Assembly (NCBI GenBank): GCA_030151165.1
Contig: JASLEM010000065.1
Location: 1 to 10,285, forward strand
Length of the DNA stretch: 10,285 nucleotides
Origin: Burkholderiaceae bacterium
Lineage (GTDB): Bacteria > Pseudomonadota > Gammaproteobacteria > Burkholderiales > Burkholderiaceae
Reading direction: 5' to 3'
Position 1 is the stretch's first letter, and every line of letters starts with the position of its first letter. Made by a program: the position numbers and the translations under genes. Shown piece by piece: positions 1-6,810 of the stretch. The notes beneath the pieces are model-generated. The model did not search any database. It was not told the origin of the DNA and saw nothing but the letters and a program-made list of their open reading frames with translations.

Positions 1-36
1 GAGCGCATCGAGCGCCGGCTGCAACCCGCCGCCTGA
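1..36 (+). CDS. 3' end of an upstream gene (partial, unidentified)
   Basis: Frame 1 is open from the window edge and gives eleven residues (ERIERRLQPAA) before a TGA stop at 34-36. The charged, helix-like tail followed by small residues is typical of a protein C-terminus, and the position fits a plus-strand gene ending just before the minus-strand pair to its right. Eleven codons are too few to identify a family or to exclude chance in DNA this GC-rich. Whether this is a gene at all is inference. Confidence 0.35.
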   Translation, partial: ERIERRLQPAA

Positions 37-134
37 GATCGCGCATCGCCCGTCGCGCTTCGTCCGGGATGCACGATGTCCATCCTTCGCACCTTCGTGC
101 GGCCCGATGACGCTCGCGCGTCGCACCGCCACGC

Positions 135-160
135 CGCGAGACCGCGGCCGCGGCCTCGCG
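135..160. terminator. GC-rich inverted repeat between convergent gene ends
   Basis: CGCGAG (135-140) pairs with CTCGCG (155-160), enclosing one A/C mismatch and a CCGC/GCGG inner stem with a GGCC loop. It lies just past the stop of the minus-strand membrane-protein gene (172-174) and about 100 bp past the end of the plus-strand fragment, where a shared terminator could sit. There is no T-run on either side, so an intrinsic terminator is not proven. I see nothing else convincing in 37-171. Confidence 0.3.
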
Positions 161-171
161 TCGCGCCGGCT

Positions 172-675
172 TCAACGTCGCGCACGGGCATTCCGGCCCG
201 GCAGCGCCACGGTCTTCTCGAGCCAGATCTTCAGCTTCACGGCATCCGGCGACGTTCGTTCGCCGAGGTAGTCGAGCAGCGCGTCGTCACGCAGGTAGGC
301 GAGGTCCTCGCGCGTCAGCGTGCGATCGGCGTAGCGACGGCGCAGGCTCGGCGTGGACGCCAGGTCGGGCAGGATCTGGCGGACGTGCTCGAGGCGGACG
401 AATCGCTCGCGCTGCGCGTCCTCGACGACGTCGATCCAGATCCCGCGATGCTCGTAGTAGCGCCCGTCGACGTCCCGCCAGCTCAGGTAACGCACGAACC
501 GTCCGAATGCGCTGGCGCCGTCGAGGATCGGCAGGGCGAAAAAGAGACCCCAGACCGGCGCCGACGTCACGATCCCGATCGGGCCGACGCTGCGGAACAA
601 GGCCCAGGTGAGCAGCCCGCAGGCCACGACGCCCGCCAAGAGGCGCGAGATTCGATAGGACTTCCGGGCGGCCAT
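172..675 (-). CDS. Uncharacterised two-helix membrane protein, downstream partner of the PAS kinase
   Basis: The product has 167 residues and I do not recognise its family. A basic N-terminus (MAARKSYR) is followed by two hydrophobic segments, about residues 10-28 and 33-51, joined by a short glycine/proline turn. The rest is a charged soluble tail containing the stretch DGRYYEHRGIWIDVVED (about 70-86) and an Arg/Asp/Leu-rich helical part (about 95-145). The likely topology is a helical hairpin with the large C-terminal domain in the cytoplasm. The ATG at 675 lies 15 bp after the stop of the hybrid kinase. A possible Shine-Dalgarno (GAGGA, 688-692) overlaps that stop but stands 12 bases from the ATG, which is long. 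Co-transcription and translational coupling with the kinase are likely. A role as membrane anchor, partner or output of the kinase is inference from position only. Confidence 0.8.
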   Translation of the reverse strand: MAARKSYRISRLLAGVVACGLLTWALFRSVGPIGIVTSAPVWGLFFALPILDGASAFGRFVRYLSWRDVDGRYYEHRGIWIDVVEDAQRERFVRLEHVRQILPDLASTPSLRRRYADRTLTREDLAYLRDDALLDYLGERTSPDAVKLKIWLEKTVALPGRNARARR

Positions 676-690
676 GGGCGCAGGGGATCC

Positions 691-3600
691 TCACGTCTCC
701 TGCGCCGGCCCGAAGACACGATCGAGCGCCGCGTTGAAGATCGCGAAGTCGAGCGGCTTCGTCCAGTAGTCGTCGAAGCCGGCGTCGAGGGCGCGCTGGA
801 TGTCGGCCGGGATCGCGTTGGCCGACAGCGCGACCACCTTCAGGTCGGCGGTCTGCGGGTCGGCGCGCAGGCGCGCGAGGACCTCGAGGCCGTCGATGTC
901 GGGCAGTTGCATGTCGACCAGCGTGAGGCCGGGCAGCAGCTGCGCTGCGCGCGCGACGCCGCTCGCGCCGTCGGGGACGCTGACGAACTCGATGTCGCCG
1001 TGCCGGCGCACCAGCTCGCTGACGATCAGCACGTTGACCTCGTTGTCCTCGACGTACAGCAAGCGCCGCGTCGGCAGCGCGAGCGGGCCGGTGTCGGCCG
1101 CCGCGCCGAGGCTGAACTCGAATGCGCTGCCGCGGCCCGGTGCGCTCGTGACGGCGATGCGGCCGCCCATGCGCTCGACGAGCGCCTTGACGATCGTCAG
1201 CCCGATGCCCGTGCCCTCGACGCCGTCGCGCTCCGCGCCGGCGCGGTTGAACGGCTCGAACGCGAGGTGTTGCTGTTGCGGCGTCATGCCGATGCCGTCG
1301 TCGCTGACGCGCAGCAGCACGCGGCCTTCGTCGGTGGCGACGTCGAGCCGCACCGTGCCGCCCGGGCGGTTGTACTTGATCGCGTTTGTGAGCAGGTTGA
1401 CGAGCACCTGCTTCAGGCGCGTCGCGTCGGCGCGCACCCACAGCGGGCTGGCCGGCGCATGCACCGTGACGCCGTGCTGCTGCGCGAGGCGCTCGACCAG
1501 CGGCAGCGTCTGCGCGATCACCGGTGCGAGCTGCACCGGCTGCAGCGCGACCTCCCGCGGCGCGGCGCCGGAGCCGTCGAGGCGCGAGAGCTCGAGGACG
1601 TCGTCGATCAGCGTCAGCAGGTGCTCGCCCGCGGAGCGGATGTGCTCCAGCCGCGCGCGCCGCGCCGTGTCGCGCTCGAGGCTCGCCTGCCGGCGTTCGA
1701 CGGCCGGGCCCGGGCCGGCCTCGTCGGTCAGCAGCAGCTGCGTGAATCCGAGCACCGCGTTCATCGGCGTGCGCAGCTCGTGGCTCATGCGCGCGAGCAG
1801 CTCGGACTTCGCCTGGCTCTCGCGCAGCACCAGCGCGCGTTCCTGGCGCGCGGCCGCGGCGGCGCGCGCCTCGGTGACGTCCCAGTTCACGCCGAGCCGC
1901 ATCAGCGTGCGGCCGTGCTCGTCGCGCACCGGCAGCGAGCGCGACGCGATCCAGTGCACGCTCGCGTCGGGCCACAGCACGCGGAACTCGTAGTACGCCG
2001 CCCGGTCCTCGACGCGCGCCGCGTGGATCTGGTCATTGACGTAGTGGCGGTCGTCGAGGTGCACCCACTCGGCCATCTCGTCGAGCGACGGCGGCATCTC
2101 GCGCGGCGTGCGTCCGCGCAGCGCGAACATCTGGTCGTCCCAGCGCGTGACGCCGGTGTCGGATTCCCATTCCCAGATGCCGATGCCCGCCGCGCGCGTG
2201 GCCAGCGCGCTGCGCTCCGTGGCCGCGCGCAGCGCCGCCAATGCGCGTTCGCGCTCGGTGACATCGATCGTCACGCCTGTCAGCCGGTACGGACTCCGCT
2301 CGGGGTCGGGGCGGCCGCGCGCGACGACGTGGCGTACCTCGCCGTCCGGCCGTACGAGCCGGTGCGCGAGCTCGGTGGAGTCGACGGCGTTGTGCATCCA
2401 CGCGAGGCCGCGCTCGCGCACGCGGTCGCGGTCGTCGGGATGCACGCAGCGCTCGACCCAGTCGCGGAACGACGGCGGCTCCTCGGTCGGCGGCACGCCG
2501 CACAACGCGTACATCTGCGAGTTCCATTCGGCGGCGCTGCCGTCGCGCGGGATGCGCCAGACGCCGATGCCCGACGTCGCCGTCACCTCCTCGAGATGGC
2601 GCGCGAGCTCGGTCGTGCGCTGCGTGCGCTCGACCTGCTCGGTGACGTCGAGCCCGACGCCTACCAGCGCCACCGCGTTGCCGAGGCCGTCGCGCTGCGC
2701 GATGCGCCGCGTCAGCACGTGCACCCAGTGGCCGTCGGCGTGGCGGTAGCGCACCTGCATGTCTTCCGGGCGGTGGCTCGCCAGGACGCGCTGGAACGTC
2801 GCCTGCACCTCGGGCAGATCGTCCGGATGGATCAGCAGGCGGATCTCGTCGATGGGGATGCCGTCGACGCGCGGCGCCCAGCCCAGCATCGAGAGGGCGC
2901 GATCGTTGAGGAAGAGGCGCTGCGTCGCGAGGTCGTGGCGCCACAGCGAGACGTCGGCGAGCTCCATCGCGAGCTGCAGCTGCTCGCTGCCTTCGTCGAT
3001 GGTCGACGCGAGCGCGTAGGTCTCGGTGTCGTCCATCACGAGGCCGACGACGCGCTCCGGCCGGCCGTCGGCGCCGGCGAGCACGTCCCAGTGCGACTGC
3101 ACGCGGCGCAGCGTCCCGTCGGGCGCGAGCAGGCGGTAGCGGTGGCTGTAGTGGCCGGGCTTGCGCATCGAGTCGGCGAGCGCCTGCTGGAGCCGGTCCT
3201 GCGGCAGGCTGGCCTGCGCGATCTGCGCGATCGACGGCGTGCCGCGGCCGGGGTCGATGCCGAAGAACGCGAACATGTGCGCGTCCCAGCGGCCCTCCTG
3301 CGTGCGCACGTCGCGCTCCCACGTGCCGATGCGCGCGCGCTCCTGCACGAAATCGAGCAGCGCCGCGGTGTGCGCGAGCTCGACCTCGGCGTCGCGCGCC
3401 GTGAACGCGAGCAGGCGCAGGCCCGGGCCGGCGGGGTCGCACTGGACGTCGCAGTGGCGCGTCCGCCCGTCGAGCCCGCGCAACACGCGGCGCACCGGCT
3501 GGCCGGGGGGCGGGAGCCCGTCGGACGGCGCATCGGGCGAGGCTCCGGCCGGCGCTTCGGGCGCCAGCAGCGGCCCGATCGCGTGGCCGACCACCTGCGC

Positions 3601-3831
3601 CGCCGCGCCGCCGGCCCAGGCCTCGAAGGCGGCGTTGACCCAGGTGACGGTGCCGTCGTCCGCGATCGCGGCGAGGGCGAGCGGGGCGGATTGCGCCCAC
3701 GCGAGCAGGCCGGGGAGCGCGGGTGTCGCGAGCGCCGAGGGGGTTGCGGATGCGGCGGGCAGCACGATCCCGCCCTGGCCCGGCGCGGGAACGAAGGACG
3801 GTGGCGAGGTCGAGGCGGGAGGCGAATCCAC
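691..3831 (-). CDS. Soluble multi-PAS hybrid sensor histidine kinase with C-terminal receiver
   Basis: The protein has 1046 residues. A Pro/Ala/Ser-rich N-terminus (1-40) leads into a weak PAS domain (about 45-145) and four PAS-fold-3-like modules (about 155-275, 283-400, 412-528, 540-656). The last three carry the HPDD-type signature (IHPDD, VHPDD, VHLDD) and end in a DVTE-type linker. The kinase core follows: H-box SHELRTPMN with phospho-acceptor His684, N-box around Asn812/Asn816, G1 DDGIGM (844-849), F-box FEPF (858-861) and G2 GTGIGL (873-878). The receiver (about 922-1040) has the acidic pair Glu928/Asp929, phospho-acceptor Asp973, Ser1003 and Lys1025. There is no signal peptide or membrane helix, so it should sense a cytosolic cue; the ligand is unknown. 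No DNA-binding output or Hpt domain is present, so phosphate must go to another protein. The start is GTG (3829-3831) without a clear Shine-Dalgarno; a slightly later start is possible because the first 40 residues are low-complexity. Confidence 0.93.
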   Translation of the reverse strand: MDSPPASTSPPSFVPAPGQGGIVLPAASATPSALATPALPGLLAWAQSAPLALAAIADDGTVTWVNAAFEAWAGGAAAQVVGHAIGPLLAPEAPAGASPDAPSDGLPPPGQPVRRVLRGLDGRTRHCDVQCDPAGPGLRLLAFTARDAEVELAHTAALLDFVQERARIGTWERDVRTQEGRWDAHMFAFFGIDPGRGTPSIAQIAQASLPQDRLQQALADSMRKPGHYSHRYRLLAPDGTLRRVQSHWDVLAGADGRPERVVGLVMDDTETYALASTIDEGSEQLQLAMELADVSLWRHDLATQRLFLNDRALSMLGWAPRVDGIPIDEIRLLIHPDDLPEVQATFQRVLASHRPEDMQVRYRHADGHWVHVLTRRIAQRDGLGNAVALVGVGLDVTEQVERTQRTTELARHLEEVTATSGIGVWRIPRDGSAAEWNSQMYALCGVPPTEEPPSFRDWVERCVHPDDRDRVRERGLAWMHNAVDSTELAHRLVRPDGEVRHVVARGRPDPERSPYRLTGVTIDVTERERALAALRAATERSALATRAAGIGIWEWESDTGVTRWDDQMFALRGRTPREMPPSLDEMAEWVHLDDRHYVNDQIHAARVEDRAAYYEFRVLWPDASVHWIASRSLPVRDEHGRTLMRLGVNWDVTEARAAAAARQERALVLRESQAKSELLARMSHELRTPMNAVLGFTQLLLTDEAGPGPAVERRQASLERDTARRARLEHIRSAGEHLLTLIDDVLELSRLDGSGAAPREVALQPVQLAPVIAQTLPLVERLAQQHGVTVHAPASPLWVRADATRLKQVLVNLLTNAIKYNRPGGTVRLDVATDEGRVLLRVSDDGIGMTPQQQHLAFEPFNRAGAERDGVEGTGIGLTIVKALVERMGGRIAVTSAPGRGSAFEFSLGAAADTGPLALPTRRLLYVEDNEVNVLIVSELVRRHGDIEFVSVPDGASGVARAAQLLPGLTLVDMQLPDIDGLEVLARLRADPQTADLKVVALSANAIPADIQRALDAGFDDYWTKPLDFAIFNAALDRVFGPAQET

Positions 3832-3840
3832 GAGAAGGGC

Positions 3841-3846
3841 AGTCTA
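3841..3846 (-). promoter_or_regulatory. Possible -10 element for the hybrid kinase gene
   Basis: On the minus strand TAGACT matches the sigma-70 -10 consensus at 4 of 6 bases and lies nine bases before the GTG start of the kinase gene. No convincing -35 is seen at the usual distance. If it is used, the transcript would start only about three bases before the GTG. This is weak evidence from one hexamer. Confidence 0.2.
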
Positions 3847-3895
3847 CCGCCGGGTTGGCGCGCGGGCGAGCGCCTTACCGATGTCACATCTTGGG

Positions 3896-3924
3896 GGTGG
3901 CGGCGCGACACCCGCGCCGCCGCC
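3896..3924. repeat. Strong hairpin in the divergent kinase/dioxygenase intergenic region
   Basis: GGCGGCGCG (3899-3907) and CGCGCCGCC (3913-3921) form a perfect 9-bp stem with loop ACACC. A T-G wobble and two more G-C pairs extend it to 12 bp. It sits in the 166-bp gap between the divergent starts of the kinase (3831) and dioxygenase (3998). No T-run follows on either strand, so it is not a standard terminator. It may be an operator, a leader structure, or a chance product of GC-rich DNA. Confidence 0.4.
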
Positions 3925-3943
3925 GCTGGCTTGCCCGGCAGGG

Positions 3944-3949
3944 GAGAAT
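3944..3949 (+). promoter_or_regulatory. Possible -10 element for the dioxygenase gene
   Basis: GAGAAT followed by G resembles the AAT-G type -10 hexamers seen elsewhere in the window (TAGAATG at 9414, GACAATG at 8509). It would give a 5' leader of about 40 bases before the ATG at 3998. I find no -35 at 16-18 bases, so this is tentative. Confidence 0.25.
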
Positions 3950-3997
3950 GGCGGCTCGCCGCCCCGTCCCCGATCGTCTCTTCCCGACCGCCGCCCC

Positions 3998-4765
3998 ATG
4001 CCCGACCCGAACGCCCTGATCCCGCCACCGCTGACCGCCACCCGCGACCTCGACGCCGCGCTCGCGTCCACCGGCTTCGCCGTGCTCGGCGCGACGGGCG
4101 ACGACGGTGTCGAGGGCCTGATCGGCCTGCCGGCCGCGGCGCTCGACGCGTGGCTGCCGTACTGGGATCGCCTGCCGCCGGACGCCTACCTGCTCGATGG
4201 CGGCAAGTACCGCCAGCGCCGCCACGGCGCGTTCGTCGTCGACGGCGAGACCGTCACCGCCGCGCCGCCGCGCCCGCACTGGCAGCCGGTCGACTACAAC
4301 GCGCTGCACGGCGGCATCGAGCGCCATTTCGAGCAGATCGAGCCCGGCTTGGCCGACGACACGGCGTGGCAGCGCTTCCTGGTCGCGCTGGCGGCGCGCG
4401 CGTCGGCCCTGCGCGGCGCGCAGCGCTGGTTCGTCGAGGCGCACACGTTCCGCATCGATACGGCCAACGGTATCGGCCGGCCGACGCCCGAGGGCGCGCA
4501 TCGCGACGGCGTCGACCTCGTCGCCGTGACGCTGGTCGCGCGCCACGGCATCAAGGGCGGCGAGACGCGCGTGTTCCAGGCCCAGGCCGCCGCCGGGCTG
4601 CGCTTCACGCTGTCCGAGCCGTGGACGACGGTGCTGCTGGACGACGCCCGCGTGATCCACGAGACGACGCCGATCCAGCCCGCGAAGGCCGGCGAGCCCG
4701 GCTGGCGCGACACGCTGGTGCTGACGTTCCGCGCCCGCGGCTTCCAGGGCCCGGGCGTCGCCTGA
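3998..4765 (+). CDS. Fe(II)/2-oxoglutarate-dependent dioxygenase, 2OG-Fe_Oxy_2 (PF10014) type
   Basis: The product has 255 residues. The iron site is legible: EGAHRDG gives the HxD motif (His168, Asp170) and RVIHETTPI the distal His221. Arg237 in GWRDTLVLTFR is the likely 2-oxoglutarate carboxylate ligand. A conserved DGGKYRQRRHG stretch (68-77) and YNALHGG (100-106) match the family's N-terminal half. PF10014 includes the Bacillus L-isoleucine 4-hydroxylase, so hydroxylation of a free amino acid is a reasonable guess, but the substrate cannot be read from the sequence. It is probably cytosolic. The reading frame stays open far upstream, opposite the kinase, but homology-like sequence begins only after this ATG, so I chose 3998. 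No Shine-Dalgarno is evident. It diverges from the kinase and converges on the ABM gene with 13 bp between stops, so it appears to be a single-gene unit. Confidence 0.88.
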   Translation: MPDPNALIPPPLTATRDLDAALASTGFAVLGATGDDGVEGLIGLPAAALDAWLPYWDRLPPDAYLLDGGKYRQRRHGAFVVDGETVTAAPPRPHWQPVDYNALHGGIERHFEQIEPGLADDTAWQRFLVALAARASALRGAQRWFVEAHTFRIDTANGIGRPTPEGAHRDGVDLVAVTLVARHGIKGGETRVFQAQAAAGLRFTLSEPWTTVLLDDARVIHETTPIQPAKAGEPGWRDTLVLTFRARGFQGPGVA

Positions 4766-4778
4766 ACCAGCGATCCCC

Positions 4779-5087
4779 TCAGGCCGCGTCGCGCGCGCGA
4801 AGCAGCTCGACCCGGCGGCTCGCGAGCAGCGGCAGGATGCGGCCGACGACCAGCGCCTGATAGTGCGCCGAGGCGCGGTGGGCGTCGATCGCGGCGTCGT
4901 CGGCGTAGCGCTCGACCAGCAGGATCGCGCCCGGCTCGCCGACGCGCTGGAACGCGTCGTACCCGAGGCAGCCCGGCTCGGCGAGCGAGGCCTCGCGCAA
5001 CTGCGCCGCCAGCGCGAGCACCTCGTCGACGGCGCCGGGCGCCACCTGCCAGCGCGCGACGACGGTGATGGCGTCCGGCGCGGCCAT
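4779..5087 (-). CDS. ABM-fold small monooxygenase (YgiN-like putative quinol monooxygenase)
   Basis: The product has 102 residues, the usual length of a single antibiotic-biosynthesis-monooxygenase (PF03992) domain. The pattern is typical: an N-terminal strand ITVVARWQVAPG, a helix with DEVLALAAQLREASLAEPGCLGYDAF, a strand ILLVERYADDAAIDAHRASAHYQAL, and a final short strand. These ferredoxin-like proteins act as dimers and need no bound cofactor; relatives oxidise quinols or modify small carbonyl metabolites. The ATG overlaps the TGA of the DJ-1-like gene (TGATG, 5085-5089), so translation is probably coupled and the start is well supported. Its pairing with a DJ-1-like protein and a LysR regulator suggests a role in reactive quinone or carbonyl stress. 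That role is inference; the substrate is unknown. Confidence 0.87.
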   Translation of the reverse strand: MAAPDAITVVARWQVAPGAVDEVLALAAQLREASLAEPGCLGYDAFQRVGEPGAILLVERYADDAAIDAHRASAHYQALVVGRILPLLASRRVELLRARDAA

Positions 5088-5764
5088 CACTGCGCCGCCC
5101 GCAGCGCGTCGACCATCGCCTCGGCGAGCGGCCCGCCGGACGCCGGGTTCTGGCCGGTCATCAGGCGGCCGTCGACGACGACCTTCGACTGCCACGGCGC
5201 CACCGACGAGAACTCGCCGCCCTCGGCGCGCAGCGCGTCCTCGAGCAGGAAGGGCACGTCGGCCCTGGCGTAGCCGTCTTCCTCGGCGTTCGAGAAGCCG
5301 GTGAGCCGGCGGCCCTGGACGAGCGGCGTGCCGTCCTCCAGCGTCACGCCCAGCAGCGCCGCGGGGCCGTGGCAGACGGCGGCCACGATCTTGCCGGCAT
5401 TCGAGGCGCGCAGCACGGCCTGCTTGACGTCCGGATCCTTGGCGATGTCGACCATCGGGCCGAGGCCGCCGGGGAAGAAGATCGCGTCGTAGTCGAGGAC
5501 GTCGATCTCCGAGAGCTTGCGGCTGTGCGCCATGCGGCGGATCGACGCGCTCTCGAGGAACGCGCGCTGCGCCGGGTCGGCGGCGTCGTAGCCGTCCGAC
5601 GGCGGGTTGCCGCCCAGCGGCGACGCGTACTCCACCGCGATGCCGGCGGCGTCGAACACCTCGAATGGGTGCGCGACCTCGGGGAAGAAGTAGCCGGTGG
5701 CGCGCCGGTGCGGGCCGATCTCGGCAGCGTTTGTCAAAATGAACAGGACATGCTTGACACTCAT
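5087..5764 (-). CDS. DJ-1/PfpI superfamily protein, Hsp31-like (putative glyoxalase III/deglycase or chaperone)
   Basis: The product has 225 residues, the length of the Hsp31/type-1 glutamine-amidotransferase-like branch. The nucleophile elbow is AVCHGPAAL with Cys131 and His132, and Glu29 in FFPEVAHPFEVF is the conserved acidic partner of the Cys. This Glu-Cys-His arrangement matches Hsp31 proteins with glutathione-independent glyoxalase III activity. Other conserved pieces are YDAIFFPGGLGPM (92-104) and LMTGQNPASG (201-210). There is no signal peptide, so it is cytosolic. The start at 5764 is set by AAGGAG (5771-5776) six bases upstream. The frame continues upstream to 6319, but only as antisense of the LysR gene. 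It is the first gene of a two-gene operon with the ABM monooxygenase and diverges from lysR, its likely regulator. Methylglyoxal detoxification versus protein repair cannot be decided from sequence. Confidence 0.9.
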   Translation of the reverse strand: MSVKHVLFILTNAAEIGPHRRATGYFFPEVAHPFEVFDAAGIAVEYASPLGGNPPSDGYDAADPAQRAFLESASIRRMAHSRKLSEIDVLDYDAIFFPGGLGPMVDIAKDPDVKQAVLRASNAGKIVAAVCHGPAALLGVTLEDGTPLVQGRRLTGFSNAEEDGYARADVPFLLEDALRAEGGEFSSVAPWQSKVVVDGRLMTGQNPASGGPLAEAMVDALRAAQ

Positions 5765-5770
5765 GATGGG

Positions 5771-5776
5771 CTCCTT
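5771..5776 (-). promoter_or_regulatory. Ribosome binding site of the DJ-1-like gene
   Basis: On the minus strand AAGGAG stands six bases before the ATG at 5764. It is the clearest Shine-Dalgarno in the window and fixes the start of the DJ-1-like protein against the longer upstream open frame. It contrasts with lysR and the RIO gene, which have none. Confidence 0.8.
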
Positions 5777-5851
5777 CGGGTTGCGTTCGCCGCACTGCGC
5801 GGTCGGATGAACTTTAGGGATCGCGAGCGCATCGCGGTAGCCTCCGCGAGA

Positions 5852-5881
5852 TTGACGCATTGGCTCACCGGATAAGACAAT
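5852..5881 (+). promoter_or_regulatory. Promoter of the LysR gene, -35 TTGACG / -10 GACAAT
   Basis: TTGACG (5852-5857, 5 of 6 consensus) and GACAAT (5876-5881, 4 of 6) are 18 bp apart and form the best sigma-70-like promoter in the window. The predicted transcription start falls at or within a base or two of the lysR ATG at 5888, with no Shine-Dalgarno between. The region also contains ATTGAC (5851-5856) facing GACAAT (5876-5881), an imperfect inverted repeat. It is thus also the most likely site where LysR binds to control itself and the divergent DJ-1/ABM operon. Confidence 0.5.
5859..5881. promoter_or_regulatory. Candidate LysR operator, ATTG-N15-CAAT
   Basis: ATTG (5859-5862) and CAAT (5878-5881) form an inverted repeat that includes a T-N11-A arrangement (T5860, A5872), the loose signature of LysR-family boxes. 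It lies in the 123-bp gap between the divergent DJ-1-like and lysR starts and overlaps the lysR -10, as expected for negative autoregulation. The half-sites are short, so the call rests largely on position. Confidence 0.35.
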
Positions 5882-5887
5882 CGAGCC

Positions 5888-6790
5888 ATGGACGCCACGA
5901 CCTCGATCCTCGACGAACTGCGCGGCATGGCGATCTTCGCGACCGTCGTGCGCAGCGGCAGCTTCGCCGCCGCCGCGCGCTCGCTGGGCCTGACGCGCGC
6001 CGTCGTGAGCCACCACGTGCGCGCGCTCGAGACGCGCCTGGGCGTGCCGCTGGCGCAGCGCAGCACGCGCAGCTTCAGCCTCACGCCGGCGGGCGAGGCG
6101 TTCCGCGTGCATTGCGAGCGGCTCGTCGACGAAGCGGTCGACGGCATCCGCGGCATGGAGCTGATGCGCGCCGAGCCGCGCGGCGAGGTGCGGCTGACCT
6201 GCTCGCACCACTTCGGCAGCAAGCGCATCCTGCCCGCGCTGGTCGAGTTCCGGCGACGCTACCCGGCCGTGCGGCTGCACGTGGCGATGTCGGACGCCAA
6301 CGTCGACATCGTCCAGCACGGCGTCGAGCTGGCCGTGCGCGCGGGGCCGCTCGCCGACTCGTCGCTACACGCGCGCCCGCTGCTGCACGAGGCGACGATG
6401 CTGTGCGCCGCGCCGGCCTACCTGCGCCGGAATCGGCCGCCGACCACGGTCGAGGAGCTTTCGAGCCACCGCTGGGTCGTCTACCCGCCGAGCCAGCGCA
6501 CGACGCTCGTGCGCGCCGGCGGGCAGGACGTCCACGTCCCGGTGCACGGCGACATCGTCACCGACAGCGCCGCGTCGCGGCTCGCGTTCGTGCTGGCGGG
6601 CGAGGGCATCGCGCGGCTGCCGGCCTACGACGCGGCCGCGCCGCTCGCCGCGGGCGACCTGGTGCGCGTGCTGCCCGACGTCGAGACCGCGCCGCTGGAC
6701 ATCTACCTCGTCCATTCGAAGCGCGTCGGGCCGAGCGCGCGGCTGCTGCGCGATTTCCTGCTCGACACGGCGCGCGAGAACCAGTGGTAG
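5888..6790 (+). CDS. LysR-type transcriptional regulator
   Basis: The product has 300 residues, the standard family length. Residues about 10-70 form the winged helix-turn-helix: FATVVRSGSFAAAARSLGLTRAVVSHHVRALE followed by LGVPLAQRSTRSFSLTPAG. The effector-binding domain runs from about 98 to 295, with the usual RGEVRLTCSHHFGSKRILPAL opening and FRRRYPAVRLHV. It belongs to the large group resembling CrgA/DsdC-like regulators of small operons; the ligand cannot be read. It is divergent from the DJ-1/ABM operon, the classic layout of a LysR regulator and its target, so I infer it controls that operon and itself. The ATG at 5888 has no Shine-Dalgarno, and a promoter predicts initiation almost on the ATG, so the mRNA may be leaderless. 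An internal ATG (Met14) is possible but would trim the first helix. Confidence 0.93.
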   Translation: MDATTSILDELRGMAIFATVVRSGSFAAAARSLGLTRAVVSHHVRALETRLGVPLAQRSTRSFSLTPAGEAFRVHCERLVDEAVDGIRGMELMRAEPRGEVRLTCSHHFGSKRILPALVEFRRRYPAVRLHVAMSDANVDIVQHGVELAVRAGPLADSSLHARPLLHEATMLCAAPAYLRRNRPPTTVEELSSHRWVVYPPSQRTTLVRAGGQDVHVPVHGDIVTDSAASRLAFVLAGEGIARLPAYDAAAPLAAGDLVRVLPDVETAPLDIYLVHSKRVGPSARLLRDFLLDTARENQW

Positions 6791-6810
6791 CGCGGGCGGC
6801 GCCATAAAAG

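Noticed and set aside
3948..4019. Short open frame (23 codons) overlapping the dioxygenase start, with AGGGGAG before it
   Set aside because: The putative ribosome site is only one base from the ATG, the codons have no distinctive content, and the same bases look more like a -10 hexamer (GAGAAT).
4766..4778. A terminator between the convergent dioxygenase and ABM genes
   Set aside because: Only 13 bp separate the stops and no stem with a T-run is present. The GCCCGGGC palindrome at 4748-4755 lies within coding sequence and is too short to support a call.
76..4860. Very long open frame (1594 codons) on the plus strand opposite the kinase
   Set aside because: It is antisense to the kinase and membrane-protein genes and overlaps the dioxygenase out of frame. 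Its product is Arg/Ala/Val-rich without domains. Such open shadow frames are expected when GC-biased third positions remove stop codons.
5765..6319. N-terminal extension of the DJ-1-like protein
   Set aside because: The frame stays open upstream but runs antisense to lysR. A clear ribosome binding site six bases before the ATG at 5764 and the normal family length support the shorter protein.
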